Origin: Ruegeria arenilitoris | GTDB lineage: Bacteria > Pseudomonadota > Alphaproteobacteria > Rhodobacterales > Rhodobacteraceae | Assembly (NCBI RefSeq): GCF_013032445.1 | Contig: NZ_WQCA01000007.1 | Location: 62,001-126,000, forward strand | DNA length: 64,000 nucleotides | Direction: 5' to 3' | In this document: positions 54,816 through 63,895 of the stretch, piece by piece | Position numbering within the stretch: position 1 is the stretch's first letter | How the letters are laid out: each line of letters opens with the position of its first letter | Position numbers and translations under genes: made by a program | Notes under the pieces: generated by a model | Databases searched by the model: none | What the model was told of the DNA's origin: nothing | Seen by the model: the letters and a program-made list of their open reading frames with translations, nothing else

Positions 54816-54907
54816 GGCATGCCTTGCCCCATCAGCACCTCAACCTGCCGTAACTTCGAGACAATCTCTTCCGGCTTCATCTGCGCAGGCTTGATCTTGT
54901 TTGCCAT
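54816..54907 (-). mobile_element. IS3-family transposase OrfA, N-terminal remnant
   Basis: A frame starting MANKIKPAQMKPEEIVSKLR and continuing QVEVLMGQGMPRLD matches the beginning of IS3-type OrfA proteins. After about 31 residues the match ends and the dctM sequence starts in another frame. The ribosome site GGAGG is preserved before the ATG. No OrfB, no terminal inverted repeats and no target duplication were found, so the element is a leftover. Confidence 0.65.
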
Positions 54908-55001
54908 TCTTGATCCTCCGTTTCCTAAACATAGCGGTGGACCAGTTCAGATGGGGAGGCGCAGCATTGTTTACCGACTTTCGTGCCGTTACCTTCTTGG
55001 T

Positions 55002-55112
55002 ATGGAATTTGTAATTGGCGCCATAGTTACCGTCTTCCTTGTGGTCTGGGGGGCCATGTCGTGGTGGAGTACTCCGGGCCGCAGTCGCAAAGAAGAAGAC
55101 GACGACAAATAA
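55002..55112 (+). CDS. possible 36-aa single-span membrane peptide
   Basis: A short frame gives MEFVIGAIVTVFLVVWGAMS, a good transmembrane segment, then WWSTPGRSRKEEDDDK, a charged tail. This hydrophobic-then-charged layout is common in genuine small membrane proteins. The ribosome site is weak. It is convergent with the SLC13 gene. Confidence 0.3.
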   Translation: MEFVIGAIVTVFLVVWGAMSWWSTPGRSRKEEDDDK

Positions 55113-55124
55113 CCTTGTTTTTGG

Positions 55125-56942
55125 TCAATACGGGAAAAGGATCGGCGCGATAGTCACGGCTGCTATTCCGGTCAGAATGGTCAGCGGAACACCAAGTTTT
55201 AGAAAATCAGAAAAACTGTAACCTCCTGGCGCAACAACCAATGTGACAACGGGGGTTGAAATGGGTGTGGAAAAGGACGCCGAAGCTGCAATCAGAACGC
55301 AAAGCGCCACCGGGTAGGGTGAAATTCCAAGCGCCTCGGCCGCAGAGATCGCGATAGGTGCCACAAGCACGGCGGAGGCCGTGTTGGAAAGAACTAACCC
55401 CAGCAAAGCCGTCAAAACGAAGATGGCTGACATTACCGCTCGCGGGCTGGCATCGCCGACAAGGTGCAGCAATTGCTCGACGATTAGATCGGAACCTCCG
55501 GTGACTTGCAGCGCGTCCGCCAATGGCAACATCCCGGCAATCAGTACAAGGCTTGGAAGCTTGACCGCGCGATAGGCGTCTTCGGCAGTAAGAGTGCGAA
55601 ACACAACTGCAGCAATGGCGGCCATCAGGACTGCGGTCGTTATAGAAACGATTTCAAAAAGCGTCGCCGCGATCATCCCAGCCATGATAATGATAGCGGC
55701 CCAGAACCCCGAGGCAGCGGGCGGTATGGATTGCCGCTCTTTCGGAAAGGACAGCAGCACGAGCGTGTCGTGCCGCTTGACAGCTCGATCCAATGCTTCC
55801 CATGACCCAGCGATCAACAGCCGATCCCCAGACTGCAAATTTGTCCCCGTTACATCCTCGACAGCTTCGCCCGCTCTTACTAACGCGACGACCTCGACGT
55901 CGTTCGCCTCCACGCCAAGTCCATTGCTCACGGGTTTGCCAATCAACGGGGACTCTGGATGAACCAAAACATCGGAAAACCCGATCTCATCAATGCATGC
56001 GTCGATCATGTTTGCAGGTTCGATGCGTTCAGAGAACTCAGGTCTCTGCGCGAGCGCTTTTAGTGATTCTTCCGGGCCGCGCACCAGGATACGATCTCCG
56101 CGTAGCAACTCCATTCCATCGCGGAACATCGCCGGGATGAATTTGCTTTTTGCACCTGACCTCAGTCGGATCACAATATTGGACTGGTCTCCGATCAACT
56201 CGGTGACGTCTTCCGCAGAAACTTTCTTGGCGACCACGAGAATTTCAGACTGAACATGGAGATCAAAAGAACGCCACATCGCCGCAAGCGTTGTCCCAGT
56301 TGTCGCTAAATCCTCTTCTTGCGCATCCGTGGCAGTGTGCAATCGATATCGTCCCCAAAACAGGATGAAAACAACCGCAACCAAAAGAACGAACGCGCCG
56401 ATCAGGAAAAAGGAAAACAAGCCCAAAGGCTGATACCCCTGCGCAACCAGTTCATCGCTGACGACCAGATTTGGGGGCGTGGCGATAAGGGTCAGCATGC
56501 CGCTGATCAACGCGGCATAGGACATCGGCATCAGAAGCCGCGCCTTGTCGTTTCCGGTCTTCTGGGAAATTCGCAAAATGATCGGAATGAAAATTGCGAC
56601 AACTGCCGTCGAACTCATGACGCTTCCCAAAAGGGCGGTGCTTACCATAATCAGTATCAGAAGATTGGTTTCGCGACTGCCACCATAGCGCATGATTGCG
56701 TCACCGACAGTGCGCGCCACACCGGTTCTGTCCAACATTTCCCCCAGCACCAGAAGGCACGCCACAAGAATTACCACGCTGTTTCCAAAGCCCGAGAGGC
56801 TTTCTCCAATTGTCAGCGTGCCACTCAGGGCGAGTGAAATGACCACTATCAAAGCGACAAAGTCGTAGCGAACCCGATTGCTTGCCATCAGCGCGCCTGC
56901 GACGGCAATCAATACAAAGACAAAACCGGCTTCGTTAGTCAT
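55125..56942 (-). CDS. SLC13-family permease with TrkA-C domains
   Basis: A 605-residue membrane protein. Membrane segments fill about residues 1-180 and 385-605, with the sodium/anion-symporter motifs SSTAVVAIFIPIILRISQKT near 113 and NTASAVLVAPIAISAAEALG near 533. Between them lie two TrkA-C (RCK_C) domains, residues about 205-295 and 300-380, the second ending SGDRLLIAGSWEALDRAV. The family imports sulfate, dicarboxylates or similar anions. The ATG at 56942 has AAAGG nine bases upstream and is preferred over one 11 codons earlier. Neighbours do not show the substrate. Confidence 0.87.
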   Translation of the reverse strand: MTNEAGFVFVLIAVAGALMASNRVRYDFVALIVVISLALSGTLTIGESLSGFGNSVVILVACLLVLGEMLDRTGVARTVGDAIMRYGGSRETNLLILIMVSTALLGSVMSSTAVVAIFIPIILRISQKTGNDKARLLMPMSYAALISGMLTLIATPPNLVVSDELVAQGYQPLGLFSFFLIGAFVLLVAVVFILFWGRYRLHTATDAQEEDLATTGTTLAAMWRSFDLHVQSEILVVAKKVSAEDVTELIGDQSNIVIRLRSGAKSKFIPAMFRDGMELLRGDRILVRGPEESLKALAQRPEFSERIEPANMIDACIDEIGFSDVLVHPESPLIGKPVSNGLGVEANDVEVVALVRAGEAVEDVTGTNLQSGDRLLIAGSWEALDRAVKRHDTLVLLSFPKERQSIPPAASGFWAAIIIMAGMIAATLFEIVSITTAVLMAAIAAVVFRTLTAEDAYRAVKLPSLVLIAGMLPLADALQVTGGSDLIVEQLLHLVGDASPRAVMSAIFVLTALLGLVLSNTASAVLVAPIAISAAEALGISPYPVALCVLIAASASFSTPISTPVVTLVVAPGGYSFSDFLKLGVPLTILTGIAAVTIAPILFPY

Positions 56943-56991
56943 TGCTGTCAAACCTTTAGTACAACAGGGCGGCAATTCAACCGCGCAAAGT

Positions 56992-57912
56992 TCAGTTGGG
57001 CACGTCAGCCATATCTACACCTGCGTCGCGCAGCAGTTCAAATTTCACAGCTGTTGCACTGACCTGTCGATAAAATGCAATCAGCTGCCGCGTCGGGCCC
57101 TGAAGACGGGTCAAACCTACGGTGGCGGCGACGACCGTGCCGACATCGGTATTACCCTCCAGAACCTGCCAACCGCCGACGACAAGAACCCCCACGGTTC
57201 CGGCTCCGTTAATGGCGCTGAGTACAAATTTCGAAGATAGCTTCCAAACGAATATCCGAGAGCGCGTGTCGTAAATCTCGTCAAATTTAGGCGTGATTTC
57301 CACGGCTGAGCGATCAGGGTCAACAAGCCAGTTGGTGGCTTTGCGCAATGTGTGAACCCTGTCTGACACAAAGGAGTTCACGCGCGTCTGAACGAGAAGA
57401 ACAATAAAAACCTGAGGGATAATCATACCGATCGCAATCAGCCCGAGAGAGGGTTGATTTGCTGCAATATACCCAACAATAACAACAAGAGTTCCGGCCT
57501 GTACGATGGGTTCAGACAAAGCGCTTCCCGAGAACTTTCCCACTTGTTCAGCTTCGGCCGACACCATTGTGGCCTTGGCACCATAGGCAACTTTCTCGGC
57601 CCCTGCGGGGGTTTCGCGAGACAGATTGCAAATGCGCTTGCGCAGTTTGCGGATCATGTCTTCGCCCAGAGCGCTCGATAGGTAACCCAGCACCCATTTC
57701 AGCGCGAGGCTCAGGGTGATCACTCCACCCATTGCAACGCCGAGCCACAGCAATCCTCCGGGGCTTATGTTCTTTTCGGTCAGACCGTTCACGATTTCCT
57801 TTTGGTAGTTCAGAGGAAACGCCGCCAGAGCGGCAATGGCCAGCGAAAGCAAGATGTTGACCACCTGTCGCTGTCCCGTTGTTCTCCAAATGGATCTGTA
57901 AAATTCAATCAC
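56992..57912 (-). CDS. ABC transporter membrane domain without ATPase
   Basis: A protein of about 306 residues that matches the ABC exporter membrane domain (six segments over residues 15-295): ILLSLAIAALAAFPLNYQKE, then GLLWLGVAMGGVITLSLALK, later VIVGYIAANQPSLGLIAIGM. The nucleotide-binding domain normally joined to it is absent: the frame ends at a genuine stop 15 residues after the last membrane helix. No ATPase gene is adjacent. It could use a remote ATPase, serve another function or be a truncated exporter. GGGGGA precedes GTG at 57912; an ATG 25 codons upstream is the alternative. Confidence 0.72.
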   Translation of the reverse strand: MIEFYRSIWRTTGQRQVVNILLSLAIAALAAFPLNYQKEIVNGLTEKNISPGGLLWLGVAMGGVITLSLALKWVLGYLSSALGEDMIRKLRKRICNLSRETPAGAEKVAYGAKATMVSAEAEQVGKFSGSALSEPIVQAGTLVVIVGYIAANQPSLGLIAIGMIIPQVFIVLLVQTRVNSFVSDRVHTLRKATNWLVDPDRSAVEITPKFDEIYDTRSRIFVWKLSSKFVLSAINGAGTVGVLVVGGWQVLEGNTDVGTVVAATVGLTRLQGPTRQLIAFYRQVSATAVKFELLRDAGVDMADVPN

Positions 57913-58273
57913 TTCACGTTCCCCCGAGATTCTTTTGGCACCTTTTCTGAATGATGCGGGTGTCGTGTTGTGAATGCACTGTAACATTCAATTCCATTCG
58001 CATAAAAAGATGCGTTTCTGCCAAGGAAATGTAGCGAGTTTGGAGGCCACGAAATCTTGAAAGATCACCAGCTTTGATTTGTTTTTGCGAGTTTGAGGAA
58101 GGTTACTGATCCCGAGTTTTGACCTTACGAAGCCCTGCCTACCGCTGTGCAATCCTCTACCCCAACCCTCTAGTACGGCTCTCGTATCGCACGACTCACC
58201 CACCCGTATATTTGATTGTTTGCATGTTTTTTACTACACTGCGGCTTCGTTTTTACTGTTTGGGGTAGCAGTC

Positions 58274-60187
58274 ATGAGAACTCATTTTGAACCCACGATT
58301 TTGTTGCATGCGACAACCGCCTTTGCGCTTTCACTAGGGACGCAGGCAGTTGGCTTCGAAGGCGAAGTCCCACCGGATACTGTGGTGCCGTCGCAAACCT
58401 ATTCTCCGTTTGTTGACCGCTCTTATCCCGAACAGGTTCTCTTCGGCGATTTGCATTTCCACACTGAAATCTCGTTCGACGCAGGGCTTGTTGGGACCTC
58501 GTTGAACATCCATGACGCCTTTCGCGTGGCGCGAGGGGAGAGAGTAACCTCAAACACCGGGCAGCCTGTTCAACTCATTAGGCCCCTCGATTTCCTCGCC
58601 ATCACCGAACACGCAGAAATGTTGGGGCTTGCCACCGCCATTCGCGCGTCAGACCCTCGACTTTTGGCCGACGACTGGGGCCGCTTGACCCATGAAAGGT
58701 TCAATTCCGGGCAGGAAGGTCGGATGGAGGCCTTTGCCGACATTATCGAAATCGCATCAATCGAGGGTAGGGACCCCACGGCTGGCTTGGGTTTGGACGG
58801 CGACCTCTGGCAACAGATCGTAGAAACAGTCGACGATTATTACGAACCCGGTGTTTTCACCTCGCTGGCAGGGTACGAATGGACATCGACACCGCGAGGC
58901 GACAACCTTCACCGTGTCGTGATCTTTGGGGATGGCGCCGATAAGACCAGTCGCACCCGTCCATTTACTTTCTTTGAAAGCGAAGACCCCGAACCGTTGT
59001 GGGATTATCTGGCCGCCTACGAAGAAGAGACCGGCGGAAGCGCCGTTTCCGTTCCGCATAACGGAAACATTTCCAACGGGATAATGTTCGCACCTACCAA
59101 GTTTGACGGTTCACCTATGGATGCGGAATACGCTGCCAAACGCATTCGTTGGGAGCCTATGCACGAGGTAACCCAGATCAAGGGTGACGAGGAGACACAC
59201 CCCTACTTGTCACCTGATGATGAGTTCGCGGATTTCGAAACCTGGGACGTTGCGAACATTTCTGGCACCGTCGCTAAGACACCTGAAATGCTGCGCTACG
59301 AATATGGGCGCTCTGCTTTGAAGGTCGGGCTTGAGGTTCAGCGAGAGACGGGCGTAAACCCGTTCAAGTTCGGCTTCTACGGTACGACGGACACGCACAC
59401 CGCGCTCCCGACCACGCGGGAAGACAACTACTTCGGCAAGTACCAACACACAGAGCCTTCGGCAAACCGCCACAACTTTGATGTAATCCCGGCCGAAGAC
59501 CCGGCATTGCGTATCATTACGGCTCAAGAGTCGGCCGCCGGTCTCACGGCTGTATGGGCCCGTGAAAACACTCGTGAAGAAGTCCACGGCGCTATCAAGC
59601 GCAAGGAAGCCTACGCCACAACCGGGCCAAGAATGCGGGTCCGGATCTTTGGCGGCTGGGGTTTCGATGCAGACGATCTGTACGCGTCGGACTTTGTTTC
59701 AAACGGGTATCAGAACGGCGTGCCAATGGGCGGGGACCTGAAGAATGCGCCTGATGGGGTGTCCCCCAGCTTTCTGATCCGTGCGCTGCGCGATCCGGAT
59801 GGTGCTAACTTAGACCGCGTCCAAGTTATCAAAGGCTGGATTGACGAGAGTGGCGAAACTCATGAGCGGATCTTTGACGTGGCCGTCTCCGATGGAAGAG
59901 AAATTGGAGAGGATGGTCGCGCACGTGAACCAGTGGGCTCGACGGTAGACATTGAAAACGCGACATACAGCAACTCTATCGGCTCCGTGGAACTCGCCGC
60001 GTATTGGCAAGACCCAGATTTTGATCCGGACAACAACGCATTTTACTACGTGAGAGTGATCGAAATTCCAAAGCCACGTTGGACGACTATTGACGCAGCA
60101 TTCTATGACATCCCGTTACCTGAGGCTGTCCCAGCAGAAGTCCAAGACCGTGCTTACACGTCACCGATTTGGTACAGCGCCGAATAG
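58274..60187 (+). CDS. secreted DUF3604 protein (PHP-like phosphoesterase fold)
   Basis: A 637-residue protein with a probable signal peptide (residues 1-27, ILLHATTAFALSLGTQAVG). LFGDLHFHTEISFDAGLVG near residue 56 supplies His-x-His metal ligands like PHP phosphoesterases, followed by FLAITEHAEMLG near 105. FYGTTDTHTALPTTREDNYF near 375 gives further ligands. The DUF3604 family is unassigned; some members lie with sulfur or aromatic degradation genes. Start 58274 is chosen over an ATG 18 codons earlier. It stands alone and is likely periplasmic. Confidence 0.82.
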   Translation: MRTHFEPTILLHATTAFALSLGTQAVGFEGEVPPDTVVPSQTYSPFVDRSYPEQVLFGDLHFHTEISFDAGLVGTSLNIHDAFRVARGERVTSNTGQPVQLIRPLDFLAITEHAEMLGLATAIRASDPRLLADDWGRLTHERFNSGQEGRMEAFADIIEIASIEGRDPTAGLGLDGDLWQQIVETVDDYYEPGVFTSLAGYEWTSTPRGDNLHRVVIFGDGADKTSRTRPFTFFESEDPEPLWDYLAAYEEETGGSAVSVPHNGNISNGIMFAPTKFDGSPMDAEYAAKRIRWEPMHEVTQIKGDEETHPYLSPDDEFADFETWDVANISGTVAKTPEMLRYEYGRSALKVGLEVQRETGVNPFKFGFYGTTDTHTALPTTREDNYFGKYQHTEPSANRHNFDVIPAEDPALRIITAQESAAGLTAVWARENTREEVHGAIKRKEAYATTGPRMRVRIFGGWGFDADDLYASDFVSNGYQNGVPMGGDLKNAPDGVSPSFLIRALRDPDGANLDRVQVIKGWIDESGETHERIFDVAVSDGREIGEDGRAREPVGSTVDIENATYSNSIGSVELAAYWQDPDFDPDNNAFYYVRVIEIPKPRWTTIDAAFYDIPLPEAVPAEVQDRAYTSPIWYSAE

Positions 60188-60800
60188 TTGACTTAGTTTT
60201 CATGGCAAAACCATTCATGGTCAGTTTAGACCCCCAAGGGTATTGCTGGGAAACAACCCGTTTGGCTGAAGTGCCCCCATATCACGAGTGCGCCCGCCGC
60301 TCGATTTGGTGGATGAAACAAACGTCTGGTCTTATGAAGATGCGTCGGCGTATTTGAACCCGTAGCTATAACCGCTGTTGACCGGGCGCTGAGCTTTACA
60401 AAGTCTGCTTTCCTTTACCATGCCGGCATTCGTGCAGCGCGCTGCATCGGTAACTAATGGCTCAATCCGAACCTCGGTGCCGTTGCAGCACGGCCCCCTG
60501 CCCCACCATCAGTTGATCACGCAGACGGCCCAAAGCGGACCTAGCGTACTGCCTTTCAATTCTGCAATTGAATCCACATTACTGCCGTTCGCAGCATGAG
60601 CCAATCCGGAAGCCTCTCGAACTCATCTTGCGCGGACCATAACATGAGATTGTTGCGTACTGAGTAGCGAAGTACCGGGCAAGAATCCGTCTCCTTTGAC
60701 ATATGTACAACAGGCATCCTTAGAAGATCAGTTGCTCGCTGGATTTCATCCTTTGGTTGAAATTAGGGTGCCGTATTGTATCAGAAATCGGGCATGGAAA
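60188..60800. other. gene-poor stretch with repeat copy
   Basis: About 610 bases with no convincing gene. It includes the second copy of the dispersed repeat (60433-60541). A TTGACA at 60696-60701 could be a -35 element for the DUF1963 gene, with no matching -10 of note. Confidence 0.4.
60433..60541 (+). repeat. degenerate dispersed repeat, copy 2
   Basis: This segment, from GCAGCGCGCTGCATCGGTAA to GACGGCCCAAAGCGGACC, aligns in reverse complement with 291-371. Shared blocks are the conserved ends (GCATCGGT and GGCCCAAAGCGGAC) and CATCAGTTGATC in the middle. It contains no conserved frame. Confidence 0.45.
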
Positions 60801-62327
60801 ATGCAGCGTCTTTATCAGCTCATCCAATATGTTGCACCAATCGTAGGGCTTGCGGGCATCACAATGATTATAATCGGTGTTCAAGGAACTCCGCGGAACT
60901 GGACGCTGGTCCAGCAAAGCCTACCGCTCGTGATTTTAGCGCTTGTTTTCCGGCCGCAGCGTGGTCATCCAATGTACGATCTGATGGGCATGCAGGGCAG
61001 CTCTCGCAGGCCAGTAGCAAAGCCTGAGGACACTCCCGAAGCAAAAGAAGCCAAGGCCTTTCTCGCCGAGGTTATAGAACAAAATCTGGCCGTTCTGGCG
61101 CACAAGCCAGGTGATTTGGCGCACCATGCCGCACCCGCTAAATTGGTTCCGCTGCTGCCCGGGGCCAAAGAGCGAAACCGCAGCTGGATTGGCGGTGCCC
61201 CAATGCTGCCTGCAGATATGGCTTGGCCTGAGGTCAATGGCCTCCCGATGCTGTTTGTCGCGCAAATCGCGTTGGATGAGCTGCCCGAGGGCATCTGGGG
61301 CGGATTGGGCCCACGCGATGGCTGGCTGGCTTTCTTTATGCCGTCAGAAGGGCGTGTAGATGATGACTCCCGCGTCTTTCACCTGACCGGCCCTGTTGAG
61401 GCGTGTGATTGGCCAGACGTGCCCCATTCTTTCTATTTTGGTACAAGCGGCGACAAAGCGCGGGAGGCGCTGGCAACAGTGGGCTTCCCTGTTGCCCAGC
61501 ATCCTCCGCGCTTCCCGGTGGCCATCCGGCATCACGAAGGGTCGACGGAGACAAGACGCTCGGTCGGGTCCGATGACAATCAACGCTTTGCCATTCAGGA
61601 AGACTATGATCCTCGATCTTTGATATATCGACCATTCGACACCATCAGCGCGTGCGGCTTTGTTGCCAGTCTGCTGTCGGGCCAGCATCAAGCATTGAAG
61701 ATTCTGGCCGGAAACATCGAACGCACAGAGCGCAATCTGCAAAAGAGCGAAAACGCAGAGGACCAGGCGAAATTGCGGATAAGCCTTGCGAACGATCAGC
61801 AGGAACGTGCAACGCGCGACGCGGCCGTCGCTGCGCTGGAGGACGTCTATAGCAGGCTTGTAGCGGGACCGGACAGTTTGCTGGACACGGACGCGACGGA
61901 CGCTTTGATTGCCGAACTCGACCAGATTGAAGTTCGCCGCCCCCAAAGAACCGATGATGGGACTAAATGGATGTCACACTCTGTAATCGACGAGTTTTGG
62001 GCGCGTTCTGTCAGCCGAGATGTCTTCGAAATACAGCTGCAAGAGGCCATGCGCACACACCCCGAGCGCATATCCGATTCAACGCGGGCTCGCTATGAAA
62101 GGCTCTGGCGTTTTGACCAAGAACACCAATACGCCACGATGGGAGGCCCGGTGCATAGCGGCTTTATCTATTCGCGCGCTCGCAATCCCGCCTTTCTTCT
62201 GGAGATTCCGTCAAGTGAACTTGTGGGCTGGATGTTTGGCGATGTCGCAAGCTTTGGTATGTTCATTGACCCAATAGACATGAAGGCTGGCCGCTGGGAT
62301 AAAGTCTGGGGTGATATTCTCAACTGA
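60801..62327 (+). CDS. DUF1963 (YwqG-like) protein with N-terminal membrane segments
   Basis: A protein of about 508 residues. Two membrane segments lie in the first 45 residues (YVAPIVGLAGITMIIIGVQG and TLVQQSLPLVILALVF). Then a soluble DUF1963 domain begins near residue 125: WIGGAPMLPADMAWPEVNGL, then MLFVAQIALDELPEGIW. A helical Glu-rich linker near residue 300-370 follows and the domain closes near residue 480. The function of DUF1963 is unknown. The frame is open 35 codons upstream of this ATG (from a TTG), but that part has no clear coding sense. Confidence 0.75.
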   Translation: MQRLYQLIQYVAPIVGLAGITMIIIGVQGTPRNWTLVQQSLPLVILALVFRPQRGHPMYDLMGMQGSSRRPVAKPEDTPEAKEAKAFLAEVIEQNLAVLAHKPGDLAHHAAPAKLVPLLPGAKERNRSWIGGAPMLPADMAWPEVNGLPMLFVAQIALDELPEGIWGGLGPRDGWLAFFMPSEGRVDDDSRVFHLTGPVEACDWPDVPHSFYFGTSGDKAREALATVGFPVAQHPPRFPVAIRHHEGSTETRRSVGSDDNQRFAIQEDYDPRSLIYRPFDTISACGFVASLLSGQHQALKILAGNIERTERNLQKSENAEDQAKLRISLANDQQERATRDAAVAALEDVYSRLVAGPDSLLDTDATDALIAELDQIEVRRPQRTDDGTKWMSHSVIDEFWARSVSRDVFEIQLQEAMRTHPERISDSTRARYERLWRFDQEHQYATMGGPVHSGFIYSRARNPAFLLEIPSSELVGWMFGDVASFGMFIDPIDMKAGRWDKVWGDILN

Positions 62328-62878
62328 GACCAGCCAGGTGAAATTTGTCTGGATAGTGTTACATCGGTCGGGTTGCAAAAAACTTTCTGTTGTTAGTCGC
62401 TCAGCGCTCGTCAAAATCGGCTCGTTGCGAGTTGGAGCCATTGCGGAAATTTCCCGTCCGACTTCGCTTGACCATTGAGGGCGGCCCTTAGCTGCAGTCC
62501 AAAGGAGTATCCGATTGCTGCGCAGCGGCCCGCCGAACCTGCCGTTTGCTGCGCGAGCAAAGTCAACGCTCAACGAATTCGCAGGTCGCGGACATAGCCG
62601 ACATTCGATGCGCCTTCATCAATTTCGGCATTCGTTCGATCCGGATTTCTTAGCATTGGGGCGCCCCTTTCGGGACACCATGAATCCTTACAGGGGTATC
62701 GTTAGTGGCGCGTGCCTGCCCTCAGTGCGCCCCGTGCTACCGGGTTTGTGACATCCAGATCGCGACCGTCAAAGCCCAGAATCCTGGTTGCGTTGACCAT
62801 AAGTTAGCCCGGTCGTGTTGTAGGGAAGATCCAGATTTTTTCCGGGGCAGCCGCGTACCTGAGTTTGAGCATTTTGCG
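62328..62878. other. gene-poor stretch
   Basis: About 550 bases between convergent DUF1963 and DUF2955 genes. Several short frames overlap on both strands, none with family character. The sequence is low in coding signal and may hold decayed repeats of the group's intergenic kind. Confidence 0.35.
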
Positions 62879-63895
62879 TCAGGCCTCTGACGAACCCTGT
62901 TGTTTCTTTTCCGGCCAAAACTCGTCTACCACGATATATGCGACAATTACAAAGATCGCGGCGCTGGCAACTTGCAGCACGCGCGTAATGCTTTTCACGT
63001 CAGCCTCATCGGAAAAGGGTGCTATTGAGCCGCCGTAGACGATCAAAGTAGTCGTGATTGCCGACCCGGCGGCGGCGGCGAGCGGGACTTGCGACTTTCC
63101 GAGTGCGCCGAGCGTTATGCAAAGGAAAAAGCACAACAGGACAGGCGTCAAAAAAACTGGGGCAATCACATTTACTTCATAGCAAATGATCGACACTGCG
63201 GCCCCTAGAAGGTTCGCTGTCAGCATCGCTTTGGCGACGGTTTTTCCCATCGCTGGCATTGCTGCAAGTTGCTGACTGAGAAGCGCCACAAAAAACAGAA
63301 CCAAAAGTGCCGATGCACCGGACACGAAGAACGCAATGGCAAACGGAACTGTGACAAGCGACATTCTTACAACCCGGCGATATGAATCAAAGTCGGGCGA
63401 AGCGGCTGCTTTCTTCTCGGCAGGTGTTTGGGGTTCAGCGGGTATCAGCACAAACATCAGTGTCGATACGAACCCGGCAAAAAGAAGGTTCATAGGGATC
63501 CAAAACACAAGCACCAAAGCTAGGTCTTGAGACTGCAACACCAGGTTCGGAATCATCAATGCCCCCATTAGGGCTATGACACCAGGCAAAACTCCCGCGC
63601 CCGAAACCGACCAAGTGAAAGACAGAATGATTCCGATTGCCACCAAAATGAGAAACACGACGGGATATGGCGCGAATACCGATGAAAGCAGGAAGGAAAT
63701 GAACATCAGCCCAATCGAGAAGATGAAAAGCTTGCCAAATGCCGCCAAAGGAAGCGCGGCGGGTGCCTGAAGGAACAGCGCAGTAAACACTGCCCCGACA
63801 ACGGCCAGTGGCCAGCCTAGAAACAATCCCAACGAAAACACACCTGTCACGCCAAGCGCGAGCCGCGTAACGGAGCGCTTGTCCTCAATACGCAT
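62879..63895 (-). CDS. DUF2955 inner-membrane protein
   Basis: A 338-residue protein with about ten membrane segments in two bundles (residues 10-150 and 185-325), separated by a hydrophilic loop of about 35 residues with AETPQTPAEKKAAASP-like composition. It resembles the DUF2955/FUSC-type membrane partner of HlyD pumps. Its first codons overlap the end of the upstream HlyD gene by 11 bases, so the two form one efflux unit. The cargo is unknown. Confidence 0.82.
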   Translation of the reverse strand: MRIEDKRSVTRLALGVTGVFSLGLFLGWPLAVVGAVFTALFLQAPAALPLAAFGKLFIFSIGLMFISFLLSSVFAPYPVVFLILVAIGIILSFTWSVSGAGVLPGVIALMGALMIPNLVLQSQDLALVLVFWIPMNLLFAGFVSTLMFVLIPAEPQTPAEKKAAASPDFDSYRRVVRMSLVTVPFAIAFFVSGASALLVLFFVALLSQQLAAMPAMGKTVAKAMLTANLLGAAVSIICYEVNVIAPVFLTPVLLCFFLCITLGALGKSQVPLAAAAGSAITTTLIVYGGSIAPFSDEADVKSITRVLQVASAAIFVIVAYIVVDEFWPEKKQQGSSEA

